Notes under the pieces: model-generated
The model's input: only the letters and a program-made list of their open reading frames with translations
The model's database searches: none
What the model was told of the DNA's origin: nothing
Translations under genes and position numbers: made by a program
Assembly: GCA_951813285.1 (NCBI GenBank)
Contig: OX638355.1
Span: 8,001 to 72,000 of the forward strand
Source of the DNA: Terriglobia bacterium
GTDB taxonomy: Bacteria; Acidobacteriota; Terriglobia; Versatilivoradales; Versatilivoraceae
Reading direction: 5' to 3'
Length of the DNA: 64,000 nucleotides
Part shown: positions 9,142 to 19,100 of the stretch, piece by piece
Numbering within the stretch: position 1 is the stretch's first letter
Layout: the number at the start of each line of letters is the position of its first letter

Positions 9142-9582
9142 TGTCCAAGGGGCGGAGGTCGTGTATGCCACGCAGCATCGATCCGACCAGACGTTATTCT
9201 GCCGAAACATCCTCTCACCCAGGACCACCGCAAAAAACATTCTGCCCGCGACGGCCGGGACGGGATGAGGTGGCCTCCCTTCAGTGGCTATCTCCTGCCG
9301 TTCTCACGGCCTCAGCCCCTGCAATCGATGTCACATGTGAGAAATGCGGAGTCGTGTTCGGTCTCAGAAGTAGGGTTGCCATCTTTCGGAGCGCAACGGC
9401 GCCGGATTCCAGGAGCGACGACAAAGACGGCGCCGTTCTGCCCGAACCACGGGGGCTGATGGAGGTTCCGGAGAGGGGGAGCAGGACGGTGCCCTTTGGC
9501 TGAATCGCCAAGGGCCTTTCGAATCGACCGTTTCCCGGTGGAACCTCCGTCGGAGATGGTTATCCTATTTTGAGACAGGACA
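9142..9582. other. Intergenic stretch with no supported gene
   Basis: About 440 bases between the regulator's control region and the DUF1295 gene. A 120-codon plus-strand frame is present but has no domain, no ribosome-binding site and a composition expected by chance. The right end holds TGAGACAGGACACTAG (9571-9586), nearly identical to 3702-3717 beside the CFA genes. Confidence 0.5.
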
Positions 9583-10359
9583 CTAGCGGCGTGGAGGCCA
9601 GGGAACGAAGATGCTGGTGGTTCTCTGGTATTCCCGGTAGGCGCTACCGCGACTGGCAAGGGCTTGTCGTTCGGTCGGGCGAATACCGGTGATCTTGAAC
9701 AGGAAGAGGATCATCAGCAACGGTCCCGCCAGAGTCAGCCAACCCTGCGGTCCGGACCAGCCCAACAGCACGTAGGCCCACCAGTGGAGCCATTCGAAGA
9801 AGTAATTCGGATGCCGGGAGTACCGCCAAAGGCCCTCCTGACAGACCGTGCCAGCGGTGCCTGGTCTTTTACGGAAGGAGGCAAGCTGTCTGTCCGCCAA
9901 TACCTCGCCGGAGAGGGCAATGGCCCAGACCAGCACGCCGGCGAAGTCTTGGGGGCTGACCGGGTGAGGATTCATGGAGGCCACCAGCATTGGCAGGGAA
10001 AACAACACGGCCCATAATGCCTGAACCTGAAAGAAGAGAAACAGGTAGAGGTTGGCTTTGGTCCCCCATTGGTGGCGAAGTGTCCGGTATCGACCATCCT
10101 CCCGTTCCCCGAACACTCGAACCAGCAGGTGGCCTGCCAGCCTCCCTCCCCAGAGACCGGCCATGGCCCCGACCAATTGCCTTCTCATTGGGTCGCCCTC
10201 GGCAAAGACCGCAAACAGGACCGAGACTGCTCCGATGCCGGCTGCCCAGGCGGCGTCCACCATCGCGGCTTTTCCCAGACGACGCTGCAACTCCCACAGG
10301 ATGGACATCAGCAAGGCCATCGCTGCCCAAGAGACGGCGATCAGGGTCCCGGGATTCAC
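9583..10359 (-). CDS. DUF1295 membrane protein (steroid 5-alpha-reductase-like)
   Basis: A 258-residue polytopic membrane protein with at least five hydrophobic segments and the C-terminal block GLWRYSRHPNYFFEWLHWWAY, the NADPH/cofactor-binding signature of the DUF1295/ICMT-like fold, followed by GIRPTERQALASRGSAYREYQRTT. It starts at GTG 10359, overlapping the upstream DUF2878 stop (GTGA). DUF1295 proteins often accompany FAD, DUF1365 and CFA genes in light or singlet-oxygen stress loci, which fits a role in lipid modification. The exact reaction is unknown. Confidence 0.85.
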   Translation of the reverse strand: MNPGTLIAVSWAAMALLMSILWELQRRLGKAAMVDAAWAAGIGAVSVLFAVFAEGDPMRRQLVGAMAGLWGGRLAGHLLVRVFGEREDGRYRTLRHQWGTKANLYLFLFFQVQALWAVLFSLPMLVASMNPHPVSPQDFAGVLVWAIALSGEVLADRQLASFRKRPGTAGTVCQEGLWRYSRHPNYFFEWLHWWAYVLLGWSGPQGWLTLAGPLLMILFLFKITGIRPTERQALASRGSAYREYQRTTSIFVPWPPRR

Positions 10360-10928
10360 GATTCACCTCCATTCGTCAGGGAACCTTCGCTGGAAGCCAC
10401 GTGGACACCTTGCCTCGGTTCAGGGGAAAGGCGAGCGTCGAGAAAGAGGAGCAACGGCATCGCAATGGCCCACTCGGCGGCGATAGCTGCAAAGCTCACG
10501 ACCAGAGGATCGGCCAAATCGATGGCTCCGAGCTGACGCCCGGCAAAGTAGGCCATGGGTCCGCCGATCACGCCCGCCACACATCCCAGAAAGTACCTCT
10601 TTCTTAAGTAACCAAGACACCCGCCCAGGGCTCCCGCCAGATTGGGCCAGAGACACACCAGCCACAATGGGGCAGGCCAGCCAAAAGAGTCCTGGGCTGT
10701 TTCCAGGAGCATGCCTGAGAGGAAAAGCGTGGAATCCAGCGCATACCCAACGATTGCGGCCAGCAGGATCAGGAGAGCCTCCCCCGATCTTGTCCGCGTT
10801 CCAGTCACCCTCCATACAAACCATACGGACACATATAGCGGTCCTAGCCAGGGGAAGCCGTAGGCTGCCCCGAGAACACAGCAGAACCACCCGCAATTGA
10901 ATAGGGCCAGACTCAGCAGGAAGGACAT
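10356..10928 (-). CDS. DUF2878 membrane protein
   Basis: A 190-residue protein beginning MSFLLSLALFNCGWFCCVLGA and containing LYVSVWFVWRVTGTRTRSGEALLILLAAIVGYALDSTLF-type hydrophobic segments, five or six in total, as in DUF2878. The frame continues upstream to 11267, but those residues are polar, rich in Arg and not conserved, so ATG 10928 was chosen although no strong ribosome-binding site precedes it. Its stop overlaps the DUF1295 start by 4 bases. Function unknown; co-occurrence with CFA/DUF1365/DUF1295 genes is characteristic. Confidence 0.72.
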   Translation of the reverse strand: MSFLLSLALFNCGWFCCVLGAAYGFPWLGPLYVSVWFVWRVTGTRTRSGEALLILLAAIVGYALDSTLFLSGMLLETAQDSFGWPAPLWLVCLWPNLAGALGGCLGYLRKRYFLGCVAGVIGGPMAYFAGRQLGAIDLADPLVVSFAAIAAEWAIAMPLLLFLDARLSPEPRQGVHVASSEGSLTNGGES

Positions 10929-11704
10929 CCGGGAAGAAGCCACGGTTCGGGAAGATATTTGTGCCGGGAGAGTTCCCGATTGACCAACGTGACTATGTTG
11001 CATCACCCGCGGAGGATTTCCCACCGGTAAGTTCGTCTTTCCCCTGGTGAGAGGCGGGGCGAACTGTCTCCGTGCTGATGTTCCCAGTAAGTGAGCCTTT
11101 TCAAGACTGCATGCGTTTTTCACCGCAACTCGGAAGTCAGCCCCGCAAATGCTGATCTCCCTACATATTTCATAGAGCCGGCAACATTCATGTGCGCGGG
11201 ACGACAGTCCATGCAACCTTCTGGCCGCTGTCCTCGGCCACACAATCCTGAGTGCGGGCCGATTCATGATACGGGCGCCTCGAGCGTCGTTGACGCCTCA
11301 CGGGCGCCCGCCAGCGCTTCTCCTCTCACCCATATCAATACGACTCAGGGAGGAGTCGGCCTGCCATGCGGAGCCCGATCTCGCTCGGCCGGCTTGGCCC
11401 CCGGCCGCCTGGCGGTGCCCTGGATACGACGGCCACTTTCGCCGTCCCTTTCAGCACGGTATGTAGTTTATGGGGAGTTTTTGACTCGCTTGGCTTGCAA
11501 GACCTAAAACGCCGGCTGCCTGGAAGAGCCGAATTGAACGTGCACCAAGCTGTCGGAGCAACAAAAAGAACGCTTTCTTGCAGACCCTCACCATATTGTC
11601 ACCACAATCGTGTTCGCCATCACCCTGAAATCACTTGTATCGTCTATTCACTAGTGTCTCGTTAAAAGTCCAATAGAATCAAGTGTTTACGCAAGCTTCA
11701 CCTC
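10929..11704. other. Intergenic stretch with repeat debris
   Basis: No supported gene. It holds a partial match (GAGCCTTTT near 11088) to the terminal repeat of the first insertion sequence and, near 11652, TAGTGTCTCGTTAAAAG, which may be the left end of the IS4-type element that follows. Confidence 0.4.
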
Positions 11705-12424
11705 TCAGATCTGTGCGAACAGAGGCAATTGATCTGGCAGCGGCCTGTCTGCAGACCTGGATTCAGATTTTGTAAGGACTTCATAGAGTGGGACTTGTTC
11801 AAACGGCAGGACCGACAGGATCTGGAGTATCGCGTAGAGTGGGGTCTCGATTCCGAGTTGTTTGCGAATCGTCGCCACGAGCACGTAGACCGAGACGGCC
11901 ACCCAGAGTTGAGACTTGACGGCATTCTCCGAGGTGCCGAAGAAACGCTTGATCCTCAGGTGCTGTTTGATCCACTTGAAGAACAGCTCTACCTGCCAGC
12001 GGCTCTTGTACAGGTCGCAGACGGTGAGCGCATCCAGGTCGGCGCGGTTGGTGAGGAACACCAGAGTCTTGCCGCTGGCCGGGTCGCGATAACGGATGCG
12101 TCGCAAGTGGGCGGGATAGCGTCGTCGGCTCGCAGGGCCATCGAGAGCGATGGTTTGGTCGGCTAAGACACCGCCTTCGCGGTCCTTGTGCGCAGAGTAG
12201 ACGCGGTGGGCGCGAAGGTTCTTCTTGGCCCGGGTGAGGAAGAAGGCACCGATTTGGTGCATCAGGTACAGGCGCTCGAAGTCCAGGTAGGCACGGTCCA
12301 TGACGTAGATGGCTCCCGGTTCTGGAGCGAGGATATCGAGCACGTTGACGTCGTGGAACTTGCCAGGGGTCGTCCAAGGAAGGAAGCTCATGACTTGAGC
12401 GAAGAGAGTTTTGCCAGTGTACAT
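11705..12424 (-). pseudogene. IS4-family transposase with in-frame internal deletion
   Basis: The 239-residue frame opens with the normal N-terminus MYTGKTLFAQVMSFLPW and then jumps to GKFHDVNVLDILAPEPG, which in intact IS4-family (about 380-residue) transposases lies roughly 150-160 residues further on. The rest is well conserved, with YVMDRAYLDFERLY, KSRWQVELFFKWIKQHLRIK and FFGTSENAVK containing the second Asp and the YREK-like Glu region. The lost segment includes the first catalytic Asp, so it should be inactive although the frame is open. It sits beside a truncated RepA-like gene. Confidence 0.8.
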
Positions 12425-12547
12425 CCGGATAGACTATGAAATCAGCCTATGCTCGGCAATTCGACTGGCAGGTGGCAGGTCCGCTGAAAATGGCCCGACC
12501 CTAAGGCAGATTCAAGTCGCCACCACCTCAAATCGTCTCTATGTCAT

Positions 12548-13159
12548 TTATAGCGTAGATTCGTTGGGATGCTTGGGGTTCCACCAAAGTTCCTGTTTAT
12601 CTGCGACAAACGAACTGATGCGGCGGTAGTTAGACTCACCCTGGTAGATCAGCGTCACGCTGGCGCTGAAAAGTCGGTCCATCTGATCCCGCACTCGTGT
12701 CATTTCTCCACGCTTTCCGCCACTGTCGCTGGTGATGCCTAGCTGCCGCATGAACCGCGACAAGGACCGCCCTAAGGTCAACTCTCGGCTTTGGGTCTTC
12801 ACGGCCTCGGTGCACACCCAGGCCAGCAGCAGACGAGGCAGATTGCCGTAGGGAAGCTGTTTGAGAGCTCCGGCGCTCATGACGAGAGAATAAGGTCCGT
12901 TGTGGCGGGCGTACTCCTTCCGGCTGCCCGGATTAGTCCGGGGCAGGGGGCATAGCGCAATCAGCCGCGCCATGAAGCCTACATCGGGCTCCTCTTCGCT
13001 GGCCTCGACCAACTGGTCCACCTGGGCGAGGCGGGTGAAATGGTAAGCCGCTTGGGGAGAGACCTCCTGGGGCTCCTGCTCCAGACCGCCTTGTCCGGAG
13101 AAAACTCCTCTGATCGGAAACCATCCGTCCTTGTCTTGCTTCCGCTTTATGGATTCCAT
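12548..13159 (-). pseudogene. RepA-like plasmid replication protein, C-terminally truncated
   Basis: The 203-residue product matches the plasmid RepA_C type initiator: FMARLIALCPLPRTNPGSR, RHNGPYSLVMSAG, LPYGNLPRLLLAWVCTEAV, TQSRELTLGRSLSRFMRQLGI and DQMDRLFSASVTLIY are in the usual order. Family members go on for about another 100 residues after WWNPKHP; here translation stops after NESTL. The stop lies 123 bases from the IS4-type transposase remnant, so insertion of that element probably cut the gene. It follows the small membrane protein gene by 2 bases, as an operon. This marks an integrated plasmid or plasmid-derived island. Confidence 0.7.
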
Positions 13160-13161
13160 TC

Positions 13162-13425
13162 CTAGCCGGATACAGTCCGTCCGGTGATGGCTTCGCGAAG
13201 GCCCTCCAGCAATCCTTCGAGCTTGGCTTGACCATGTTCCAGCCGCGCCACACGGTCCCCCAGTTGCTTCAGGTCCCCTCTCATCTGGCTCATATCCTCC
13301 CGCAGCCGTGTTTCCATTTGAGCCATATCCTGTTTGAGTCCGCGATTGCTGGTCAGGATTAACCCGCCCAGGGTGACGCTGACCGCAATCACCGCCACCA
13401 GGATGCCCATCAGCTCGTTAGTCAT
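13162..13425 (-). CDS. Small membrane-anchored coiled-coil protein
   Basis: An 87-residue protein with one N-terminal membrane segment (LMGILVAVIAVSVTLGGLIL) followed by a heptad-rich helix: KQDMAQMETRLREDMSQM, then LKQLGDRVARLEHGQAKLEGLLEGL. Such small anchored coiled-coil proteins are common and poorly defined; here it is directly upstream of the RepA-like gene, 2 bases apart, which suggests it came with the same plasmid backbone. No enzymatic motif is present. A role cannot be assigned. Confidence 0.6.
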   Translation of the reverse strand: MTNELMGILVAVIAVSVTLGGLILTSNRGLKQDMAQMETRLREDMSQMRGDLKQLGDRVARLEHGQAKLEGLLEGLREAITGRTVSG

Positions 13426-14059
13426 GCGTTACCCTCTTCTCCCCCGGCGTGAAGCGCCTTGCCGGTCAGGCTGCCGTTTCTTGATTCCTAGGGCCCTATA
13501 GTACTCGAACCCCTCCAAAATTGCAGCACAGGGCAACTGTGGGCCTTGTTTTTGCGCTGACCACCCCTGCAATCACACCCATGTCCCTGATTGGCCTCAA
13601 GTTTCCAGTATAGCTCAGATCCCCCGGAGCGCCCCCACAGAAGGAGTGCTGCGCCCTTTGAGAGAACCTGTCGGCCGAGGTTGAAACCCCTGCCCCGTTC
13701 TCGCCTCCGCTACGGCCCGTCTGGGGCATCAGCTCCAGCGACGGGGCAAGATCCCGGCCCTTGATCCTCACAGACCCCCCTAAAGAGCGGAACGATCAGA
13801 AACGACCAAGGCATGCGGGCTTTGTGTGATCAGATCCGGCAGACCGCCTTCGACCTGCATGGATATCTTCGCAACGGGCATCTCGAGTCGGATCGTCAAG
13901 ACTCGAAATCAGAAAATTCGTTTTGTGACTTTTGTGCTTTTTGTGATGAACCCGCATTGCTCACAGGTCGCACCCAATACTGAAAAAGGCAGAACATCAC
14001 GATTGCCGGCAAAATAACCTGCCCCGTTGCGGATTTTGCAAAAAGCTCCCCTTACAAGT
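13426..14059. other. Intergenic stretch; right part is a dispersed repeat
   Basis: No supported gene. From 13897 to 14048 it closely matches 33078-33231 (same orientation), including a stretch around 13998-14020 that is identical in both and a shared end resembling the TTTTGCAAAA terminal repeat of the first insertion sequence. Confidence 0.6.
13897..14048 (+). repeat. Partial copy of the MITE-like element at 32903-33231
   Basis: Aligns with 33078-33231 base for base over about 150 positions: CAAGACTCGAAATC at the left, GGCAGAACATCACGATTGCC inside, and GGATTTTGCAAAAAGCTC at the right end. Only the right half is present. Confidence 0.65.
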
Positions 14060-14246
14060 CCTTTAGCGCCCGTGGCGGATCCCTCTTGAGCCGTCTCCAA
14101 CGCCTTAGTGGCCCTTCGTTGTTCTTCGGTAGAGTCGAGGGGAGGCGCGCCGGCCTTAGATCGAGGGAGTCGCTGTTGCCGGCGGCTTTCGCCACTTGCC
14201 GGTGCCTCAATCTCGTTCCTCGCTGCGTTTCCTCGCCCCCGCTCAT

Positions 14247-14284
14247 CAAACCGGACGTGCGGTTTTCCCGCATCCGGCTTTCAG
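14247..14284 (-). ncRNA. Group II intron domain V
   Basis: Minus-strand hairpin GAGCCGGATGCGGGAAAACC pairing with CGCACGTCCGGTTT, with the invariant terminal GAAA-type loop and bulge; the hallmark catalytic domain of group II introns, located 7 bases after the maturase stop region. Confidence 0.8.
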
Positions 14285-14290
14285 TCAAGA

Positions 14291-15649
14291 TCATGCCTTC
14301 GCCCTCGGAAGGCTCTGTGGCTTCGCCCCCAGGCAAGTGAGTCCATAGGTTTTCCATAGTCTCTCGTCCGAGAAGCGCACACTCCCCCCGGTCCTCACCT
14401 TGTGCTTCCGACAGAGCCACTGACGCAGCCGCCCGCCCGCGTGGCGGTCGATCGCTCGGTAGGCCGGGCTCACCTGCCCCAGAACGAAGTAGTTCGCCCA
14501 CCCGGTCATCGCCCGGTTCAGGTGTTCTACCATCTGTCCTCGAAGCAGCGTCCCGTTCCTCGGCGCCGTCCACTCGCTGATCTTGCGGCAGATGCTCTGG
14601 ACGCTCGCCTTGCTGGGTCGAGTGCCGATGTAGGCTCCTTTCCCTTTGGGGCGATAGTTGCGTCCGATGCGATATCCCAGAAACCCCATCGGTTCCTCGG
14701 GACACCGCAAGCATCGGGTCTTCCGCTCGTTGACCGGTAGCTTCAGCTCCTCCATGATCCGCTTGACCGCCGTCAGCATCTCTGCCGCCGGTGCCTTGCC
14801 GAGTACACGGAAGTCATCCGCATAGTTGACGATCTCCGCACAGAAGCGCCGGGCATAACCCAGCACCTTCCAGCCCAAAACGAAGCGCCGCATGTAGAGA
14901 TTGCTGAGCAAGGGTGAGATCGGGGCTCCTTGCGGTGTCCCCTTCCGCTCCCGGCGCCCTCGGTTCGTGCGGCCTCTGCCACCCTTCCCGTCGTCCTCCT
15001 CCACCGGCATCTCCAGCCATGCTTTGATGAGCTTGAGCATCCTCCCGTCACTCACGCGCCGGGCAATGCTCTTCATCAGCTCCGCATGCGGAATCTCGCC
15101 GAAGTAGTTGGACAGGTCGCCGTCAACCACCTCCTGGTAACCCCTTTGCAGGAGTTCATGCACGCGTTTGACCGCGTCGTTGGCACTCCGCCCCCGCCGA
15201 TAGCCATACTGCTCCGGTTCCAGGTCCGCTTCGAAGATCGGCTCCAACACCAGCAAAGCCGCCGTCTGCGCTACCCGGTCCCGTATGCAGGGTATGCCCA
15301 ATGGCCGGAACTTGCCGGGCTGTTTCTTCGGGATCAGCACCTGCCGCACCGGCTTCGGTACGTAGGTCCCTTCCCTCAGGTCCCGCGCCAGTTCCCCCAG
15401 CCAGCCCTCCACCCCATACGCCTCGATGTCCTTGATGCCCTCCCCGTCCACCCCGGCCGACCCGCCGTTTCGGCCTACCTGCTCCCAGGCTTCCTGTAGA
15501 AAGTCCTCTCGCCACACCTTGTCGCACAAAGCATGAAACCGCCGCTTGGGGTCCTCCTTCGCTTTCGCATGTAGCATGGTCTGGAATTTCCGAACCCCCT
15601 CTGACCCTGTTAGACTCTTGTCAGTGGCCACGCCTTGCCTCCTTTCCAT
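14291..15649 (-). CDS. ltrA: Group II intron reverse transcriptase/maturase
   Basis: A 452-residue intron-encoded protein. RT blocks in order: RPLGIPCIRDRVAQTA (RT2), VVDGDLSNYFGEIPH (RT3), GTPQGAPISPLLSNLYM (RT4) and the catalytic IVNYADDFRVLG (RT5, YADD intact), then GFLGYRIGRNY (RT7) and maturase domain X with LNRAMTGWANYF. No C-terminal HNH endonuclease domain is visible; the protein ends LPRAKA. It would help splicing and reinsert the intron by target-primed reverse transcription. Length is normal for an En-minus intron protein. The chosen ATG 15649 lies inside the intron, about 470 bases from its 5' end. Confidence 0.93.
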   Translation of the reverse strand: MERRQGVATDKSLTGSEGVRKFQTMLHAKAKEDPKRRFHALCDKVWREDFLQEAWEQVGRNGGSAGVDGEGIKDIEAYGVEGWLGELARDLREGTYVPKPVRQVLIPKKQPGKFRPLGIPCIRDRVAQTAALLVLEPIFEADLEPEQYGYRRGRSANDAVKRVHELLQRGYQEVVDGDLSNYFGEIPHAELMKSIARRVSDGRMLKLIKAWLEMPVEEDDGKGGRGRTNRGRRERKGTPQGAPISPLLSNLYMRRFVLGWKVLGYARRFCAEIVNYADDFRVLGKAPAAEMLTAVKRIMEELKLPVNERKTRCLRCPEEPMGFLGYRIGRNYRPKGKGAYIGTRPSKASVQSICRKISEWTAPRNGTLLRGQMVEHLNRAMTGWANYFVLGQVSPAYRAIDRHAGGRLRQWLCRKHKVRTGGSVRFSDERLWKTYGLTCLGAKPQSLPRAKA

Positions 15650-16163
15650 GCTGCTCTCAACTCAGGGTCCCTTCCCTCCGCCGGCGTTACCCGGCTTCTC
15701 CGGTACTACGGACCCTTCCGCCACCCTGACGGCCCGGCCTGCCCCTCGCGGGGTCCCGGTTGATGTGTGCCACATCTCCCCCAGGGCTTCCCGTGTTGCT
15801 GCCTTCTTCTCCTTCCATGCGTGCCAGCGTCACTACCCCGACGGAAGCGGATCGGTGCCCGCGTCGCTCTCTTCCCCATCCGCCATCGGCCTTCCCCTAA
15901 AGACAGGAGGGTCGGCTTCCGTATTGTCCGTTTCGAGGCCTGCTCGACGTTCACTCGCGTTCCGGCCCGCATGCTTGCTGAGCCGCCCTTGGCGGCCTTT
16001 GACACCAGAGTGCTTCAGACCATTTCGTTACCTCCATGATCCGCCCTGGCTGCTACCAACCGGAGCGACAGTTGTTGGGCGGGATTCGCACCCGCTAGAA
16101 GAAGGCGCCTTTCCACGGCGCACTGCCCCTTCGTGGATAACTCCTTTTTTTTCAGGTACAGGC

Positions 16164-19100
16164 TTAGGCAGCCGATTGCGGCTTGCTCTGCCACCAGAGG
16201 CGCTTGAGCCATCCGGCCAGGTCGTCGAAGAGCGTGTAGTAGGCGGGCAGGACCACCAGGGTGAGGAGGGTCGAGGAGATCAGGCCTCCCATGACGGTGC
16301 GGGCCAGCGGGAAATAGCGAAGCTGGAACATTCCGGTGGTGCCCAGCGCCAGGGGAATGAGCCCCACCACGGTGGTGGCCGCCGTCATGAGAATGGGGCG
16401 GAACCGCTCCCGGCACCCGGTGAGGATGGCCTCGGACCGCCCCAACCCCTGGCGGCGAAGGTTGTTGATGTGGGCGATGAGCACGATGCCGTTGTTCACC
16501 ACGACCCCCAGGAGAACCATCAGGCCGATCTGGGACATCAGGTTGAAAGGGGTCCCGGTCAGGAAGAGAAACCAGGTAACTCCCACCAGGGCGAAGGGAA
16601 GGGAGAACATGATGGCGAAGGGGTGGGCCAGGGACTCGAACAGGGAAGCCATCACGAAGTAGACCATCAGGAAGGCCAGCAGCAGATTCAGAATGAAGTC
16701 CACATTGTCCTGCTCCTGCCGCTGCGTCCAGAACCCGTAGGTCCATCCGTAGCCGGCGGGGTATTCCAGGCTGTCCATCACCTCGCTCATCAGTTTCTTC
16801 CCCTCATCCGACTTGCCACCCGAGTAGCTCACGCCGATCTCCGTATAGGTGCGACGATTTTCCCGGCGAAGGACGGAAGGCGTGTCGATGCGGCGGAACT
16901 CGGCCACCTGGGAGAGCAGGATCTCCTGGCCCTCGGGTCCGTTCCCCACCGCCACCGACTTCAGGTCTTCCATATCTTCCCGGTCCCCGGGCCGAAGCCA
17001 GAGCCAGATCTCCACTTCTCCCTCGGACGTGCGGTAGCCCCGGATCTCCCGTCCGCGGATGACAATTCCCAGGAGTCGGGCCACTGACTGGGGAGAGACC
17101 CCGTAGCGGCGAGCCAGGTCCCGCTTCAGGACAATCTGGACCTCCTCGCGGGCACGTTCGTTCCCGGCCTGGATTTCGCTAAAGACTCCCTTGTCCCTCA
17201 GCCGGCGCCGGGCCTCCCGGGCCAGCGCCTGAAGCCGCACGTTTTCGTCCCCGTACATGTTCACACTGATAAAGGTCTGAGACTCGGCCCCTGCCTGCCG
17301 CCCCAGCTCGATCTCGGCGCCCGGAATTTCCGGCAGCCGATCCTGAATCTCCTGCCGGATATCGAGCAACTCTTCCAGGGTCAACTTCTCGTTGTCGAAA
17401 TAGACCTGGGTGGAAGCGTTGTTGTTGCTGAAGCTGCTGGAGACGTTCGAGATCTTGAAGGGCTCCCGGTTGGCCATCAGGAAGTCTTCGACCGGCCCCA
17501 GGAAGTCCCTTTCGATCTTGGCGTAGTGGTAGTTCTCGGTGAAGTCGTAGCGAATATCCAGGTTCTGCAGGTCCCGGGCCTCGGGCGAACTGTCGGGGAC
17601 CCAGTGAATGAGAGCCATCAGCGAACCGACAACTATCAGAGGCACGATACACAGACCCACCAGGAAACGATGCCGCAGAGGCCAGCTCATCAGCCTCAGG
17701 TATTTCTCCACCACCGTCTCCCCCCAATTCGACAGCTTCGGTCGGGAATCGGCCGGCGGGGCGTTCTTTCCCGCTGAGGCCGGATCTCCTCCGCCACTGG
17801 CCGAACCCGCCGCAGGGGCCGGCCCGGGATTGCGAGCGGACCGGACACCGAACAGCCTGGCCGCCCCCAGGGGAATGAGAGTCAGCGAGATAATCAGGGA
17901 ACACACCAGAGCGATCATGATGGCGGCCCCCACGTCGGCCAGCCAGATCGAGTAGGCGCTGGTCTTGCCGAATACCAGGGGCACAAAGATGATGATGGAG
18001 GTCAGGGTGGCGGCCAGCACCGCCATGGCCACCGCCTGGGTCCCGCGGCTGGCGGCTTTCACCCGATCGTAGCCCTTTTCCAGCCACTGGTAGATGGACT
18101 CCAGCACCACTACGGCGTTGTCCACCAGCATCCCGGCGGCCAGCATCAGACCCATCATGGAAAGGACGTTGAGGGTCTTGCCGAACAGGTAGAGAAATCC
18201 AATGGTGGCCACAATGGAGAAAGGAATGGCGAAGCCGATGGTCAGCGTGGCTCCCAACCGTCTCAGAAACAGGTAGAGGACCCCCATGGCCAACAGGGCT
18301 CCCAGCGTGCCCGCATTCAGCAGCCCCGTCAGCGCCCGAACAATCTCCTTTCCGGCATTGTGCCAGACCTGGACCTCGATGCCTTCCAGGGCCGAATCCC
18401 GGCTCAGCCGATCCAATACCGCCATGACCCCGTTGACCGTTTCCACCGTATTGGCCTCGGAGGTCTTGCGGATCTGCAGCTCAACCGCCTGTTCCCCGTT
18501 CAGGTGCTTGCCGGAGTTTACGGGGCGACTGCCGTAATAGATGTCGGCGACCTCTCGCAGCCGCAGCCCCCGCTGATTGACCGGGAAGTCGGCAATCTGT
18601 TGCATCGAGGTCAGGGAACCCCGGGCCGTGGCGCCGTAGCGGGTGCTGCCGTCCTGCATTCGACCCAGGGAAAGGTTGATATTGGCGCCGTCCATGCGCT
18701 GGAACATCTGCGCCACGTCGACCCGATAGCGCTTGATGTCGTCCAGCCGGAGGTAAATGTTGACCTCCTGGCGGCCGGCGCCGCTGATTTCGGCTTCGGC
18801 CACTCCCGGGAGGCGCTCCAGCGGAGTTCGGATCCTGGCATCCAGGAAATCGAAGGAGCCGCGAAGGTCTCGACCGGAGGAGATCTGGCCCCGGATGATG
18901 GGAAAATCGGTGGTGCTGAAATTATTCACCAGAATCCGTTCCACGTCGTCCGGAAGCTCGGAGCGCACCTGTTCCACCTTTTCCCGGACCTCCGACCGCA
19001 GCAAATCCACGTTGCTCGCCCAACCGAAGAACATCTGGATCATGGCCTGATCGGCGGAAGAGCGGGACACCATCCGCTGCACGTCGGGAATGGTCGCCAG

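Larger units (their letters stand above)
14129..16123 (-). ncRNA. Group II intron (ribozyme plus maturase), boundaries inferred
   Basis: On the minus strand the element begins GTGCGCC at 16123, a standard group II 5' end, and ends CGACTCTAC at 14129, giving 1,995 bases. A domain V hairpin lies at 14284-14247 and domain VI follows; its long extended arm pairs GAGCGGGGGCG with CGCCTCCCCTC just before the 3' end. Removing the intron joins ATCCACGAAGGGGCA to CGAAGAACAACGAAGG, which matches uninterrupted repeat copies at 32591-32625 and 59313-59350. The maturase occupies domain IV. The host sequence is a non-coding repeat just after an RND gene. All parts look intact, so it may be mobile. Confidence 0.85.

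Noticed and set aside
9141-9503. 120-codon plus-strand frame downstream of a possible divergent promoter
   Set aside because: No ribosome-binding site, no domain, and Ser/Arg/Pro-rich random-looking sequence.
11091-11507. Short plus-strand frames between DUF2878 and the IS4-type remnant
   Set aside because: No domain, no ribosome-binding site, and they overlap one another in different frames.
15546-17087. 513-codon plus-strand frame across the intron 5' end and the RND gene
   Set aside because: It crosses a ribozyme and antisense of a permease; the mixed composition rules out one protein.
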